Assembly: GCA_964035575.1 (NCBI GenBank)
Contig: OZ037928.1
Span: forward strand, 1,106,732 to 1,170,731
Direction: 5' to 3'
Source of the DNA: Rhynchopus sp. YZ270_cl-10
Taxonomy: Eukaryota; Euglenozoa; Diplonemea; Diplonemida; Diplonemidae
Length of the DNA stretch: 64,000 bases
Part shown: piece by piece, positions 39,944 to 49,792 of the stretch
Position numbering within the stretch: position 1 is the first letter of the stretch
Layout of the letters: each line of letters opens with the position of its first letter
Notes under the pieces: generated by a model
What the model was told of the DNA's origin: nothing
Database searches by the model: none
Seen by the model: only the letters and a program-made list of their open reading frames with translations
Position numbers and translations under genes: made by a program

Positions 39944-39990
39944 GGCTAAGTACGAGAGGCTTAGGGTCATCTTATAAACTCCCCCTTTTT
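39944..39990 (+). repeat. Hairpin module G (copy 5, split by the 680-bp element)
   Basis: GGCTAAGTACGAGAGGCTTA then GGGTCATCTTATAAACT and a T tract. The 5' piece AAAGGTGGCTAAG is at 39250-39262. The loop is ACGAGAG as in the other copies. Confidence 0.85.
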
Positions 39991-40234
39991 TTTGTGTGTG
40001 CTTTTCTTCATTCATGATTCCAACATCGGGTGGGGGTACAAAACCCTCAGAGGATTTTTTGAACTCCCAAAAATCTATCTATATGTTTCCTTCCTCCCCT
40101 CCACCTATGTTTTGTTGTGTGTCTTGGAAAGATAATGCAAATGTAATAGAGGAGACGATAACGTCGGATAACTCCACTTTTGGTGACAGAGTCATCGTAT
40201 ACTCTTTTCCCCCCCTACTTTTTTCTGTTGTTGA

Positions 40235-40340
40235 CCGCAGGGTTGCTTTTGTGCTTTCATCCAGCTGGCTGGCATGGTACAGTGGGTCAGCTTTTGGAGG
40301 TGCCTGCATTAATAACTTCACTTTCTATTTTTTTTTTTTT
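40235..40340 (+). repeat. Structured module H (copy 5)
   Basis: GACCGCAGGGTTGCTTTTGT, GCTTTCATCCAGCTGGCTGG, CATGGTACAGTGGGTCAGCT, TTTGGAGGTGCCTGCATTAA, TAACTTCACTTT and a T tract. The GCTGGCATG/GGTGCCTGC pairing is kept. Confidence 0.8.
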
Positions 40341-40554
40341 TTTGGGTCAGGGGTTTGGATACGTGGTTGGCGTGTGTGCATGAAATGCAGATTCATCTTT
40401 TTCAGTTTTCCCTTTGTGTGGATACGCGAGTAGAACCTTAAATGTCTACGGCAGCAGACGGCAGTGGGCTGAGTTGTGGTTTTTTTTTGCTTTTCTTTTT
40501 CCCAACCTTCCTGTATACACGCGTCAGCAACCAATACAGGTAGTGTATTGAAAT

Positions 40555-41400
40555 GATTCTGGGGGGGGGTATAGGGGGGTCCGTCCGGCCGTTTTTGCTG
40601 TCCAAAACCGCTTTTTTTGAAGAAAACCCCCGAAAAAACACTCAAAACCACCCAAAACCCCCCCGAAACCACCCGAAAACCACCCAAAATTACGAAAAAT
40701 GCACTTCTGAGCACCAATTTTTATTTTTTTCTGACTTTTTGGGCTTTAGAGTGCGAAAATGTCAAAAAGGGGGGTATACGGGTAGTTTAAGCGTTGCAGA
40801 CACATACACATCCCCAAAAATACACCCAAGGACCCCAAAAAGCTGCAAAAACCACACATTTCCACCTCGGGACCCCAGCGGAGGTGGGCTGAGGTGGTTT
40901 TTGGGTGTTTTGAATTTACATCAGTTTTTTTTGATGAAAAAATCGTGTTTTCTAACCGTTTTTAGCCGGGAGTAAGTGTTGCAAAGTGTTGCATAGCCGG
41001 CTCATACCCGTTGCACGCCATTTCATGGCCCAAAAAAGCCTACCGAGTGTCCCAAATGCTATTTTTCACCCCACATGAGGTCTGGGAGTCATTTCCTGGG
41101 GTATTTTGACACTATGACGACTGTCATATTACTTTTTTTGGGGTTTTCAGGACGGGCTATGTTTGAAGGAGGGGCTATGTTTAAGCTTTCGAGGCACACA
41201 CGCACACTGAAAAATGCATCTGGGACCCACACAGGACCCCCAAAAAGCTGTAAAACTATATATTACCACCTCGGGAACCCAGAGGAGGTGGACCGAGGTG
41301 TTTTTCGGGTCTTTAGATGGAGTTTTATATGATCGGAGAATTTTTTTGTCAAGTGTTGCATTTTGCCACAAAGTGTGACGCGAGCGTGACGGTATTTTGA
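40555..41400. repeat. Diverged tandem blocks; no gene
   Basis: Two related segments, about 40810-40915 and 41218-41315, share GGACCCCAAAAAGCTG, CCACCTCGGG and GGTGGGCTGAGGTG or GGTGGACCGAGGTG blocks, about 405 bp apart. CCACCC-rich stretches give spurious Pro/Lys frames. Confidence 0.55.
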
Positions 41401-41454
41401 GGGGTTTTTCACAAAAAAATCAATTTTTTTTAGTCGGGAAAGTCTCTGTAGAGG

Positions 41455-41603
41455 TTGTCAGGTGGTTTATTGGGATATTTGGGTGATCCCCAGGGCGATT
41501 TGCGCCCAGGTACGACCTTTTTAGTGGATTTCTTCACCTAAATTTCAAAAAAATGGTTTTGGACAGCAAATCCTTAAGGAATTCCTTCTACGTGGACCCC
41601 CCT
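41455..41603 (+). repeat. Diverged dispersed repeat R (copy 2)
   Basis: GTTGTCAGGTGGTTTATTGG, GATATTTGGGTGATCC, CAGGGCGATTTGCG and AATTCCTTCTACGTGG; see 38496-38640. Confidence 0.65.
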
Positions 41604-41989
41604 AGGGGGGGGGTAAGGGGTCTAATTTTAATTTCGTCGATTTTGAGAAAAATTTTGGCCAAAAATGGGCCCCACGTATAAGGAACCGGGCTCATATTTC
41701 TCAAAATTTAAGTGGTCAAAAAATTGTCCAATTTTCCGAAATGACCCCACCGCTGCACGGGCGGAGCCCAAAAATGCAAATAAGCCACTTTTTGGTTTCA
41801 TTGAAATGATGCGGCTGACACTGAGGAATTATGGTTTACGGCGTCCCATTGAGGGGGCGAACCCTTTTTAATTTTTTGTTCTCTTGAAATGTGTAATTTC
41901 ATGTTTTCGCGAAAAAAATACGAACTGATCCTACAAGGGTTGAAGGAAGGTGAGGAAACAATAATAACAGGAACAACTAATTGCTAAGA
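41604..41989. other. No gene recognised
   Basis: AT-rich sequence, non-coding by appearance. Confidence 0.4.
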
Positions 41990-42290
41990 AAAAAAATGGG
42001 GTGTGATGTGGATAACTCCGCGCGATTTTCGAAACCACCATAGCATCCTGGCGATTTTCTGGAGGTGCTGATGTGACGATGCCTGGTGCGATCGACGACG
42101 TGTTGTGGTCTGTGCATTCTGCACTGCTCTGATGACGACGACGATGCGTGGGAGCCTGTGGACGACTACGAGCTGGAACATGCCGAGGCCGCCCGAGCGA
42201 ATGGTTATCGAGCCTGCCGAAACTACGTCCAATAACGCGATCGAGCAGATGGTGCTGGACGAAGAGGACAGCCCCACTGTTTAAAAGTTT
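41990..42290 (+). pseudogene. GC-rich coding-like relic of unknown origin
   Basis: A 300-bp island with clear coding-like composition in an AT-rich setting. One frame gives EPVDDYELEHAEAARANGY; another gives ERMVIEPAETTSNNAIEQMV followed by LDEEDSPTV and stop. The best frame shifts within the island and I find no start, so it looks like a broken exon. The acidic tail gives no family. It may be a transposase or host-gene fragment. Confidence 0.35.
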
Positions 42291-42583
42291 CAGATGCAGG
42301 CATCCCAGTGGGTCCAGCGTACGAAGAGTGTTTTAGCATACCTGCAGAAGAGCAGAATGCTGGCGTGTTGTAGATTATATTTTTTTCAGAGTGGAGTTCC
42401 ACAGCACACCCGGTTTTTTTTCCGATAGCAATTACTTGTTTTTTTTGTGGTTTTCACCGTTGTGAAACCAACGGTGGAAAAGCCACAACTCAAGGTCCTG
42501 CACTTCACCGTCGTGGACAATAAGGTGGCTCAAGATCGTGAGCGCTCTTTATAGGGTCCTCTCACAAGGAAAAAAAAAAAATT

Positions 42584-42641
42584 AGTGGAGCACACTCTAG
42601 GGTGGCTACACTAATACAACCAAGTTTTCACAAAAAAAAAA
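42584..42641 (+). repeat. Short poly(A)-tailed repeat, family C (copy 2)
   Basis: AGTGGAGCACACTCTAGGGT, GGCTACACTAATACAACCAA, GTTTTCAC and A10. Confidence 0.85.
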
Positions 42642-43565
42642 GCTCTATTCTTCTTTGTTGTTGAAACTAAAATACCTCTCTTCCTTTCTTTGCAGTTTTC
42701 TTTTTCTCTTTTTTGTGTTCATTTAAAAAGGATTTCTTACTCATTTTTTTTTTGTCTTTTGTTTTAGTTTTAAATGCGAAGAAAGTGCTTTTTTTTGCGA
42801 AGCCACACAAACTCTCCAAACGTCGATGTTTTGGAGACTTTTTCACAAGGATGTCTGTATAGCACGTCCCTTTGTACTTTCTCTTCTTTGATTTGAACGT
42901 ATGTGAAACTAATTTCTTCCCTCAAAAGATCTGATGCGCATCCCAGAAATCACATTCATTTCTCGGGGGGTGTTTTTTTTTTGTAGTCAAGGTTTTGTGT
43001 TTTTTGTTTTTTGAGTTTTACCAACCTCTCCCCAAAAGACTCTGCTGTCACAGTACTTGTGTTTTTTCCTCCCGCGTGCCTGCATCTAAATGGTGCGTTA
43101 TTGCATATGGGCAAAAATTACTTCCCCCCTTTTTAATACTCCACAAATCTTAACCAATATCCAAGCAACAAGCGTGTATTCATCGTCTTCCGATCCGATG
43201 CTATCTCGTTGTGCTTTTCAAAAATGGCGGAGTTCGTACATACAGGTGATGTCCCTCACGTTGTCGATTTTTCAAAAAAAAATAAAAAAAAAAAAATAAA
43301 GAAACGAAAAAAAAAGCGCGTTTCTCCTCAATTTCTCGTCACAGCAGGTACAAAATCTCTGTATTTCACCAAAAGAGAGTTGCGAGTTAGTTCATCGTTT
43401 CTTTCTTGCTAAGTAAGTTGAAGTGCATACTTCTCCACAAAGGGTCTTTCAAACTTATTTGGACGCCAAGTTGTTGTTGTCTGTTGTCTTGTTTTTGTTT
43501 GTTTTTTTTTTTTTCCTACTGTGCATAATACTGACAGCATAACTCCCTACTCCGCTCACCCTTTC

Positions 43566-43598
<33 letters not shown>

Positions 43599-43975
43599 TT
43601 ACTTCATCTTCACCCCCCTCTGAAAGATGGGCGTGTAGCAAGACCCATATGTCATCTTTCACATTTTCTTTTTTTTTTCCTCCTTTTCCCTCAATGTGTG
43701 TAGTATACTAGTGTGGCTCATTCTCAAGGTGTCTGCACTACAAGAAAAAATTTCGCTTCCTTTCTCCCAGGGAGAAGGGATATTCCTGTTTGACTCCTCC
43801 TCCTCCTCCGTTTTTTATTTTTTAGGGTGTGGATGCTTCAATGCAACACGAAAGTAGGATGTAGGATTGAAATACAGAGAGTACTGAGAACTGTGTCGTG
43901 CAGAAACCTCCTTAACCACCTCCACGCAAGCCCCCATCAACCTTTTTTGTTTCCTGCTATTTATCTGATTTTTTA
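42642..43975. other. Pyrimidine- and A-rich region with diverged short repeats; no gene
   Basis: Contains GAACGTATGTGAAACTAATT near 42897 (shared with 33977), a B/D-like remnant at 43224-43285 (GGCGGAGTTC ... GTGATGTCCCTCACG, A tract), a run of about 35 A near 43567-43596, and AGTGTGGCTCATTCTCAAGG then TGTCTGCACTA at 43710-43740, another diverged short repeat. Confidence 0.45.
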
Positions 43976-44829
43976 TATGGACTCGTCCGGAAACCCCTCT
44001 GGTAAGATTCATCCTTTTGGGTATTTTTGGGTATTTTTGGGTTTTTTTGATGATGTCCCCCACAAAAAGTGCGTCTAAGTGATATTCTGATATGAAAATA
44101 GGTTTTTGGGGGGGTCTGAGGCTATATTTTCGCTTTTTTAATCAGATTTTCAGCCTTTTATTGTCGTTCCTCTGGATCTCTTCTCTCTTTCTCTTAATCC
44201 TGTCATGCCGCCTTGACATGGTTTCATTGACCTCTGTCAAATCTACTGGATCAATGCCAGGGACTTTTGCTTTGCGGGTCACCTTGGATGTGGAGACTCC
44301 ATAGTAAATACAGGTCCCCTCCGTGTCAGAGTACACGCTGAAATGACACGACCGTTGCTCGGGTAGCAGTACACAGAAGAAAAGAGATTGATGGAAAGAA
44401 GGGTGCGCTGATACGTATGAGTACGAGGGAATGAGATAACAAAGGCCTCTGTGTGGGGAAGCTCGCGCAGGGCTCCGACAATGACCCCTACGGTAAGGAT
44501 CTCCTGACAACAAGAATCATCAGAGAGATGGTTCGAAACGACACCAAGTGTGCGTCGCACCCATTCTTACCGTGTTTCTCGACAAAAAAGTGAACTTCAC
44601 TGCTGTCATTGCCACGTTTATGAAATGTCTAAAAATACGTAAAAAAATATACGTAAAAAGGGGGGGAGGGGAAATAAACAAAAATAAATGCCCAAAATAT
44701 GCCCTCTGGGGTGGTAGGTGTATGGTGGGTATCAAAAAATTGGGTTGTTTGGGTGTTTTGAGCAGAAAAACCTCAAAAAAACCCCAAAAGGATGAATCTT
44801 ACCAGGAGGGTTTCCGGACGGACCCATAT
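43976..44829. mobile_element. Non-autonomous TIR element, 854 bp (copy B)
   Basis: Same orientation as 8531-9365, with TATGGACTCGTCCGGAAACC at the left and TTTCCGGACGGACCCATA at the right. It differs by scattered substitutions, an extra GTATTTTTGG near the left end and a few small indels. The longest shared frame shows mostly replacement changes, so it is not evidently coding. Confidence 0.85.
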
Positions 44830-45624
44830 TTAGTTTTAGTTTTTTGTTAATATTTTTCTGTACTTGTACATAACGGGGTTTCGACCCTGCCTGTCAGAGC
44901 GTTTTGCATGACCGAACTTCACCCCTTTTTTTGCCGACAAGAACTTTGTTGTTTTCTTGCAATCGCGTGTTTTCTGGGCGTGGACTAGTGGCAAGGGAAA
45001 AAAACAAAAAAAAAAAACAAAACAAAAAAAAAAAAAAAAAAACGAAAACAACTTTTTCCGAGGTGAACATTGTTTAACTAACTTTGTTAACGTTTGCCAG
45101 CTTGGCGACACATGTTTTTTTTTTTTTGGCTTGGGTGACGCTGTTCAGTTCTGCAGATGTGCTTCGAGAATAGGTGTTTAGGGTACACAACGGCCGCCTC
45201 CCCAAAGGTGTTCCTTTTACCTTCCCCTACAACCCCCATTCTTTGCGGAGAGACCGTATCCCCCCTTTCCCCCCTTACACGATAGTGTACTTACAAAACC
45301 GCTAATTCTGATCTTTCTTTTGTCGAGGAGGCTGAGGTCATTGTGACGCTTGCCAGGTTCATCTCACCCGAAAACGATTCCTCCCATTGTTCTGGTACTT
45401 TTTTTTATATACTTTGTTGTTTGTTTTGTGAAAGTATATGAATTTGTTATATTTCATTTTGGTGTGTGCGTTTCCCCTTTGTAGTGAGTTGACACCTTTG
45501 GTCATGAGGCTCAGGCTCATTTCCAAACACTGCGACAGCTCAGGTTCGTTTTGTTATTACTTTTTTTCCCCTTCAACCTTTTCTGTTTTTCTGTTTTGCT
45601 GCCGCAAAATGCGGGCTCTTTTTC
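44830..45624. other. No gene recognised
   Basis: Contains A/T runs (near 45000-45045) and a block TGTGAAAGTATATGAATTTG (45426) related to 21432. No coding frame. Confidence 0.4.
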
Positions 45625-45716
45625 TGTAGGCCGGGTATTTGTGCTTTCATCCGATGGCTGGCATCGTGCGTGGGTCAGTCGGAGGTGCCTGTCATCAAAC
45701 AACTACAGTTTTCTTT
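45625..45716 (+). repeat. Structured module H (copy 6)
   Basis: TGTAGGCCGGGTATTTGTGC, TTTCATCCGATGGCTGGCAT, CGTGCGTGGGTCAGTCGGAG, GTGCCTGTCATCAAACAACT, then a T tract. Confidence 0.8.
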
Positions 45717-45805
45717 TAGTCTGCCGGAAATCAAAGAACAGCGGAGATGAAGTCTCTGCATGGTGGGTGAGCAAAAATTGGGGGGAAAAAAAAAAAGATC
45801 ATCAT

Positions 45806-45870
45806 GGTGTGGCACATCCTCAGGTGTTGTCCACACAGATACAACCGACGTTTTCTTTTTTCAAAAGAAA
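45806..45870 (+). repeat. Diverged family B-like short repeat
   Basis: GTGTGGCACATCCTCAGGTG, TTGTCCACACAGATACAACC, GACGTTTTC. Block order as in family B; no A tail. Confidence 0.6.
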
Positions 45871-46650
45871 GGGTGTAGGTATTGCCGAAACATGCAGTGC
45901 ACAATCCTTTCGCCCCCATTCGCCCCACCAACTACCAACTACTCCCCCCTTTTCTGCCTTTCTTGTTTTCCCCCCCATTTTAAATTTACGACAGAAACCC
46001 ATTTCAGGGTCGCCAATCTTGAAGATGTCCGTTTCCCTTATACATTTTGAAAGATGAGGCACAATTCATCTAATCTTACAAAGTTTTCTTTACTTTTGTT
46101 TGGGCAGCAGTACAAGCAGAGAAGTTTTTTTTTCCCTCCGTCCACTGTGGAGCCTACGGTGTAGGTTGTGTGACGCTTATTATCACTTCGGCATTGTTGC
46201 GGGCAACCCGTGGCACTGCCCCTTTCCTTTTCTTTTTGTTCTTGTGCACACAACGGTCTTCCACAATGAAACAGTTTCTCTTGTTTTAGTGGGGAGGCCA
46301 CATGCTACCCCACACCCCCAAGATGATTTTCTCTTATTTTGTTGTACACCGCAAAACAGCGTCTTATGCGGCCCAAAAGCTTTCCAAGCCGGTATTGGGC
46401 TACAGACCCAATACTGCCTGGTCCTTTGCCACAGCTTCGCCTTCGCCCTGCTGTGGGGAACACAGACATGCACCAATTTTTTTTTTGTTATTCTCGTTTT
46501 CAGTATTTTTTTTTATTCTTCTCATCAAAACCCTACTCTACTACTGCACCCCCCTTCTGAACCCAAGGTAGGTCGGCAAAAGAAATGTCGTCCGTTATTT
46601 TCTCTCTCTTCTCGGGGTGTGGAATTCTCCGTTCCCCCCCCAAAAAAAAA

Positions 46651-46730
46651 AGTGTGTGGAGCTCGCAAGAAAAAAGTGAGGTGTCTACACGTTATCAATT
46701 CTTAAATTCTTCAAGAAGAAAAAAACAAAC
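46651..46730 (+). repeat. Diverged short repeat, family D/E, followed by a split module G remnant
   Basis: GTGTGGAGCTCGCAAGAAAA, AGTGAGGTGTCTACACGTTA, TCAATTCTTAAATTCTTCAA and an A-rich tail. At 46755 GGTGACTAAGTCCTTAGG then TTGATCT looks like a shortened module G. Confidence 0.6.
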
Positions 46731-47107
46731 ACAACAACACATCTTCCCTTATTCAAGGTGACTAAGTCCTTAGGTTGATCTAAAAAACCCTTCTATTTTG
46801 TTTTTGTCAGAGTGTTGACTTTGACTATCATGCTCCTTTTGGCTGCAAAAATGGATGGATCACAGCACCAACCTGATACGTTTGTGAGCTGTCACCCAAA
46901 TAAAAAAACTTCATCCAACTATGAGAGTGACACACCTGAGACCGGGTTTGCATCCCCACTAAGGTGGGCGATTTGCGTCTACACAGCAAACAAAGTAACA
47001 GTGTGCCCTCAGCAAGACAATCCCAACAAAATTCACAAAAGTAAAAGACTCATACTTAGCGTAACTTTTCCGACCTTCCCTAAACTCCTAAAGTATCCCG
47101 CACGCCC
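46731..47107. other. No supported gene
   Basis: A forward frame opens at 46812 and runs into the satellite, but its 5' part has no recognisable domain and the rest is repeat. I do not call a gene. Confidence 0.4.
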
Positions 47108-48366
47108 ACAGCTCCACAGCTCCACAGCTCCACAGCTCCACAGCTCCACAGCTCCACAGCTCCACAGCTCCACAGCTCCACAGCTCCACAGCTCCACAGC
47201 TCCACAGCTCCACAGCTCCACAGCTCCACAGCTCCACAGCTCCACAGCTCCACAGCTCCACAGCTCCACAGCTCCACAGCTCCACAGCTCCACAGCTCCA
47301 CAGCTCCACAGCTCCACAGCTCCACAGCTCCACAGCTCCACAGCTCCACAGCTCCACAGCTCCACAGCTCCACAGCTCCACAGCTCCACAGCTCCACAGC
47401 TCCACAGCTCCACAGCTCCACAGCTCCACAGCTCCACAGCTCCACAGCTCCACAGCTCCACAGCTCCACAGCTCCACAGCTCCACAGCTCCACAGCTCCA
47501 CAGCTCCACAGCTCCACAGCTCCACAGCTCCACAGCTCCACAGCTCCACAGCTCCACAGCTCCACAGCTCCACAGCTCCACAGCTCCACAGCTCCACAGC
47601 TCCACAGCTCCACAGCTCCACAGCTCCACAGCTCCACAGCTCCACAGCTCCACAGCTCCACAGCTCCACAGCTCCACAGCTCCACAGCTCCACAGCTCCA
47701 CAGCTCCACAGCTCCACAGCTCCACAGCTCCACAGCTCCACAGCTCCACAGCTCCACAGCTCCACAGCTCCACAGCTCCACAGCTCCACAGCTCCACAGC
47801 TCCACAGCTCCACAGCTCCACAGCTCCACAGCTCCACAGCTCCACAGCTCCACAGCTCCACAGCTCCACAGCTCCACAGCTCCACAGCTCCACAGCTCCA
47901 CAGCTCCACAGCTCCACAGCTCCACAGCTCCACAGCTCCACAGCTCCACAGCTCCACAGCTCCACAGCTCCACAGCTCCACAGCTCCACAGCTCCACAGC
48001 TCCACAGCTCCACAGCTCCACAGCTCCACAGCTCCACAGCTCCACAGCTCCACAGCTCCACAGCTCCACAGCTCCACAGCTCCACAGCTCCACAGCTCCA
48101 CAGCTCCACAGCTCCACAGCTCCACAGCTCCACAGCTCCACAGCTCCACAGCTCCACAGCTCCACAGCTCCACAGCTCCACAGCTCCACAGCTCCACAGC
48201 TCCACAGCTCCACAGCTCCACAGCTCCACAGCTCCACAGCTCCACAGCTCCACAGCTCCACAGCTCCACAGCTCCACAGCTCCACAGCTCCACAGCTCCA
48301 CAGCTCCACAGCTCCACAGCTCCACAGCTCCACAGCTCCACAGCTCCACAGCTCCACAGCTCCACA
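47108..48366. repeat. 8-bp satellite (ACAGCTCC)n, about 157 units
   Basis: Essentially perfect over 1.26 kb. Open in several frames on both strands because the unit contains no stop; the LHSSTAPQ and ELWSCGAV proteins are artefacts. It ends 160 bp from the tRNA-Asp locus. Confidence 0.97.
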
Positions 48367-48507
48367 TGTATCTGCTCTGGGAAGCCTGCCAACAGTGTCA
48401 AAAACCCACCTGTTTTAAAAATATTAAAAATGGTCCTGTGCTTTCCACAATTGGAACGGAGAAAAAGAGAGAAACAGAAGAAAACACAGCACATAAAAAG
48501 AGGAGGC

Positions 48508-48546
48508 CAGTTCCCGGCCGGGGAGTTCCTCCCCGGCCGGGAACTG
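48508..48546. repeat. 18-bp perfect inverted repeat at the 3' end of tRNA-Asp
   Basis: CAGTTCCCGGCCGGGGAG (48508-48525), a 3-nt spacer, then CTCCCCGGCCGGGAACTG (48529-48546). The right arm is the T arm plus acceptor strand of the minus-strand tRNA, so the left arm is an inverted copy of its 3' half. AAAAGAGG at 48496-48503 similarly mirrors CCTCTTTT in the tRNA D-arm region (48583-48590). Confidence 0.9.
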
Positions 48547-48600
48547 AACCCGGGTCTTCCGCGTGACAGGCGGAAATACTGACCTCTTTTGTACCGAGGA
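48530..48600 (-). tRNA. tRNA-Asp (GTC), D arm abnormal
   Basis: 71 nt. Acceptor TCCTCGG pairs with CCGGGGA (one G-T). Anticodon stem TCCGC/GCGGA with loop CTGTCAC gives anticodon GTC. The T arm CCGGG/CCCGG around TTCAGTT is sound. The D region reads TACAAAAGAGGTCAGTAT where TAGTATAGTGGTCAGTAT is normal, so the D stem does not pair and the A box is damaged. It may be a pseudogene or a poorly transcribed copy; see the adjacent inverted repeat. Confidence 0.75.
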
Positions 48601-48688
48601 TACAATGAAGCCTGTTTTTAAAAAGAATGTGTCCAGAGAAAGTCTTCAATCACACCGAATCTGAAAAATAAAAAACAAAGAAAAGGAT

Positions 48689-48761
48689 TACCCCGTGTGG
48701 GACTCGAACCCACAACCTTTGGATTAGAAGTCCAACGCGCTATCCATTGCGCCAATGGGGC
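48689..48761 (-). tRNA. tRNA-Arg (TCT)
   Basis: 73 nt. Acceptor GCCCCAT against ACGGGGT (one mismatch, one G-T). D arm GGCGCAATGGATAGCGC, anticodon stem TTGGA/TCCAA with loop CTTCTAA (anticodon TCT), T arm GTGGG/CCCAC around TTCGAGT. A and B boxes are canonical. No intron; CCA is not encoded. Confidence 0.93.
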
Positions 48762-48852
48762 TTGTTTCATATTCTTTTCTCGTTTTAAGGAAGTGTCCCT
48801 TCACGGTCAACAACACCTGTAAAATTTGTGAAGGAAATTCAAAAATGAAAAG

Positions 48853-48925
48853 TACAACTAGCTGGGATTGAACCAGCGATCTTCCGCGTGTAAGGCGGAC
48901 GTCCTAACCACTAGACGATAGCTGC
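48853..48925 (-). tRNA. tRNA-Val (TAC)
   Basis: 73 nt. Acceptor GCAGCTA against TAGTTGT (two G-T). D arm CGTCTAGTGGTTAGGACG, anticodon stem TCCGC/GCGGA with loop CTTACAC (anticodon TAC), T arm GCTGG/CCAGC around TTCAATC. No intron. Confidence 0.9.
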
Positions 48926-49027
48926 CCAAACTTAGTGAGATGTTGGCAAGGGTCTGACCAACTTTTTTTTGGTGTGCAAAAAATTTTTTTCAAGCCAAAA
49001 AAATGGGTTCATCGAAAAAGGTTTTCT

Positions 49028-49095
49028 AGCAGAGATAGGTTTCGATCCTATGACCTGTGGGTTATGAGCCCACCGTACCGTGCACAAGGTGGTTG
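49028..49095 (-). pseudogene. Initiator tRNA-Met-like locus with a defective 5' half
   Basis: The 3' half is typical of initiator tRNA-Met: GTGGG CTCATAA CCCAC (anticodon CAT), T arm ATAGG/CCTAT around ATCGAAA, then CTCTGCT and A. The 5' half does not fit: the expected AGCAGAG acceptor strand is absent (AACCACC occurs instead), and the D region GTGCACGGTAC leaves a loop of only three bases. Probably a broken or chimeric tRNA gene. Confidence 0.75.
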
Positions 49096-49460
49096 ACAAG
49101 ACAGGGGCCCCTTGTTGGAGTTGGGTCAGGGTCTGAATGTGGTTCTAAACTTCTGCTGTTGTTGTGTGGGTTTTTTTGCTTCTTGTGCACAAGACGATCG
49201 TGTTAACGTAAAAAAGGCCAGTCTCTTTCGAAACTGGCCATGTTTTGACAAAGTGTGTGTGAAGAATAATCTTCATGCTTCCATACCAATGAAGTACAGA
49301 AACTGTAGCTTTAGAAATCGTTGGTTGCCCTTTTTCTCTACAATGTTCTAAGTGCCAACATGTTCTGGGAATCATGCCATATGTATCATTATTATGGTGG
49401 GTTTTTTTTCTAACATAGCCGTAGAGTGGCTTATAAACATACCTAAGGATGCCCAATGTG

Positions 49461-49580
49461 CAAACCCGCAAACCCGCAAACCCGCAAACCCGCAAACCCG
49501 CAAACCCGCAAACCCGCAAACCCGCAAACCCGCAAACCCGCAAACCCGCAAACCCGCAAACCCGCAAACCCGCAAACCCG
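49461..49580. repeat. Small (CAAACCCG)n array, 15 units
   Basis: Perfect 8-bp array of 120 bp with the same unit and strand as the giant array at 53085-64000, 3.5 kb away. Confidence 0.97.
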
Positions 49581-49792
49581 CACTAGAAGAAAGCTCGCTA
49601 AAATGTAGGAGGCTGGTGTGGTTGTGAACAGAATTGTTTTTTTATTGTATGAAGGTTTTGCATTTTTACAAATGTGAAAGCCGAAAAAATTGAATAGAAA
49701 AATGAATTGAACTTGGCTCACCCCTCATTTCTCTTTTCATAGCATTTGTGTACTCACACACCAAAAACAGGTGAACTATTTCTCAAAAAACT

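Noticed and set aside
46812-48605. Frames of LHSSTAPQ and ELWSCGAV repeats with unique flanks
   Set aside because: The unit has no stop in several frames. The flanks have no recognisable domain, and the plus frame crosses the tRNA-Asp inverted repeat.
49028-49110. Permuted or split initiator tRNA
   Set aside because: I looked for the AGCAGAG 5' half downstream on the minus strand (48930-49027) and in the near flank and did not find it.
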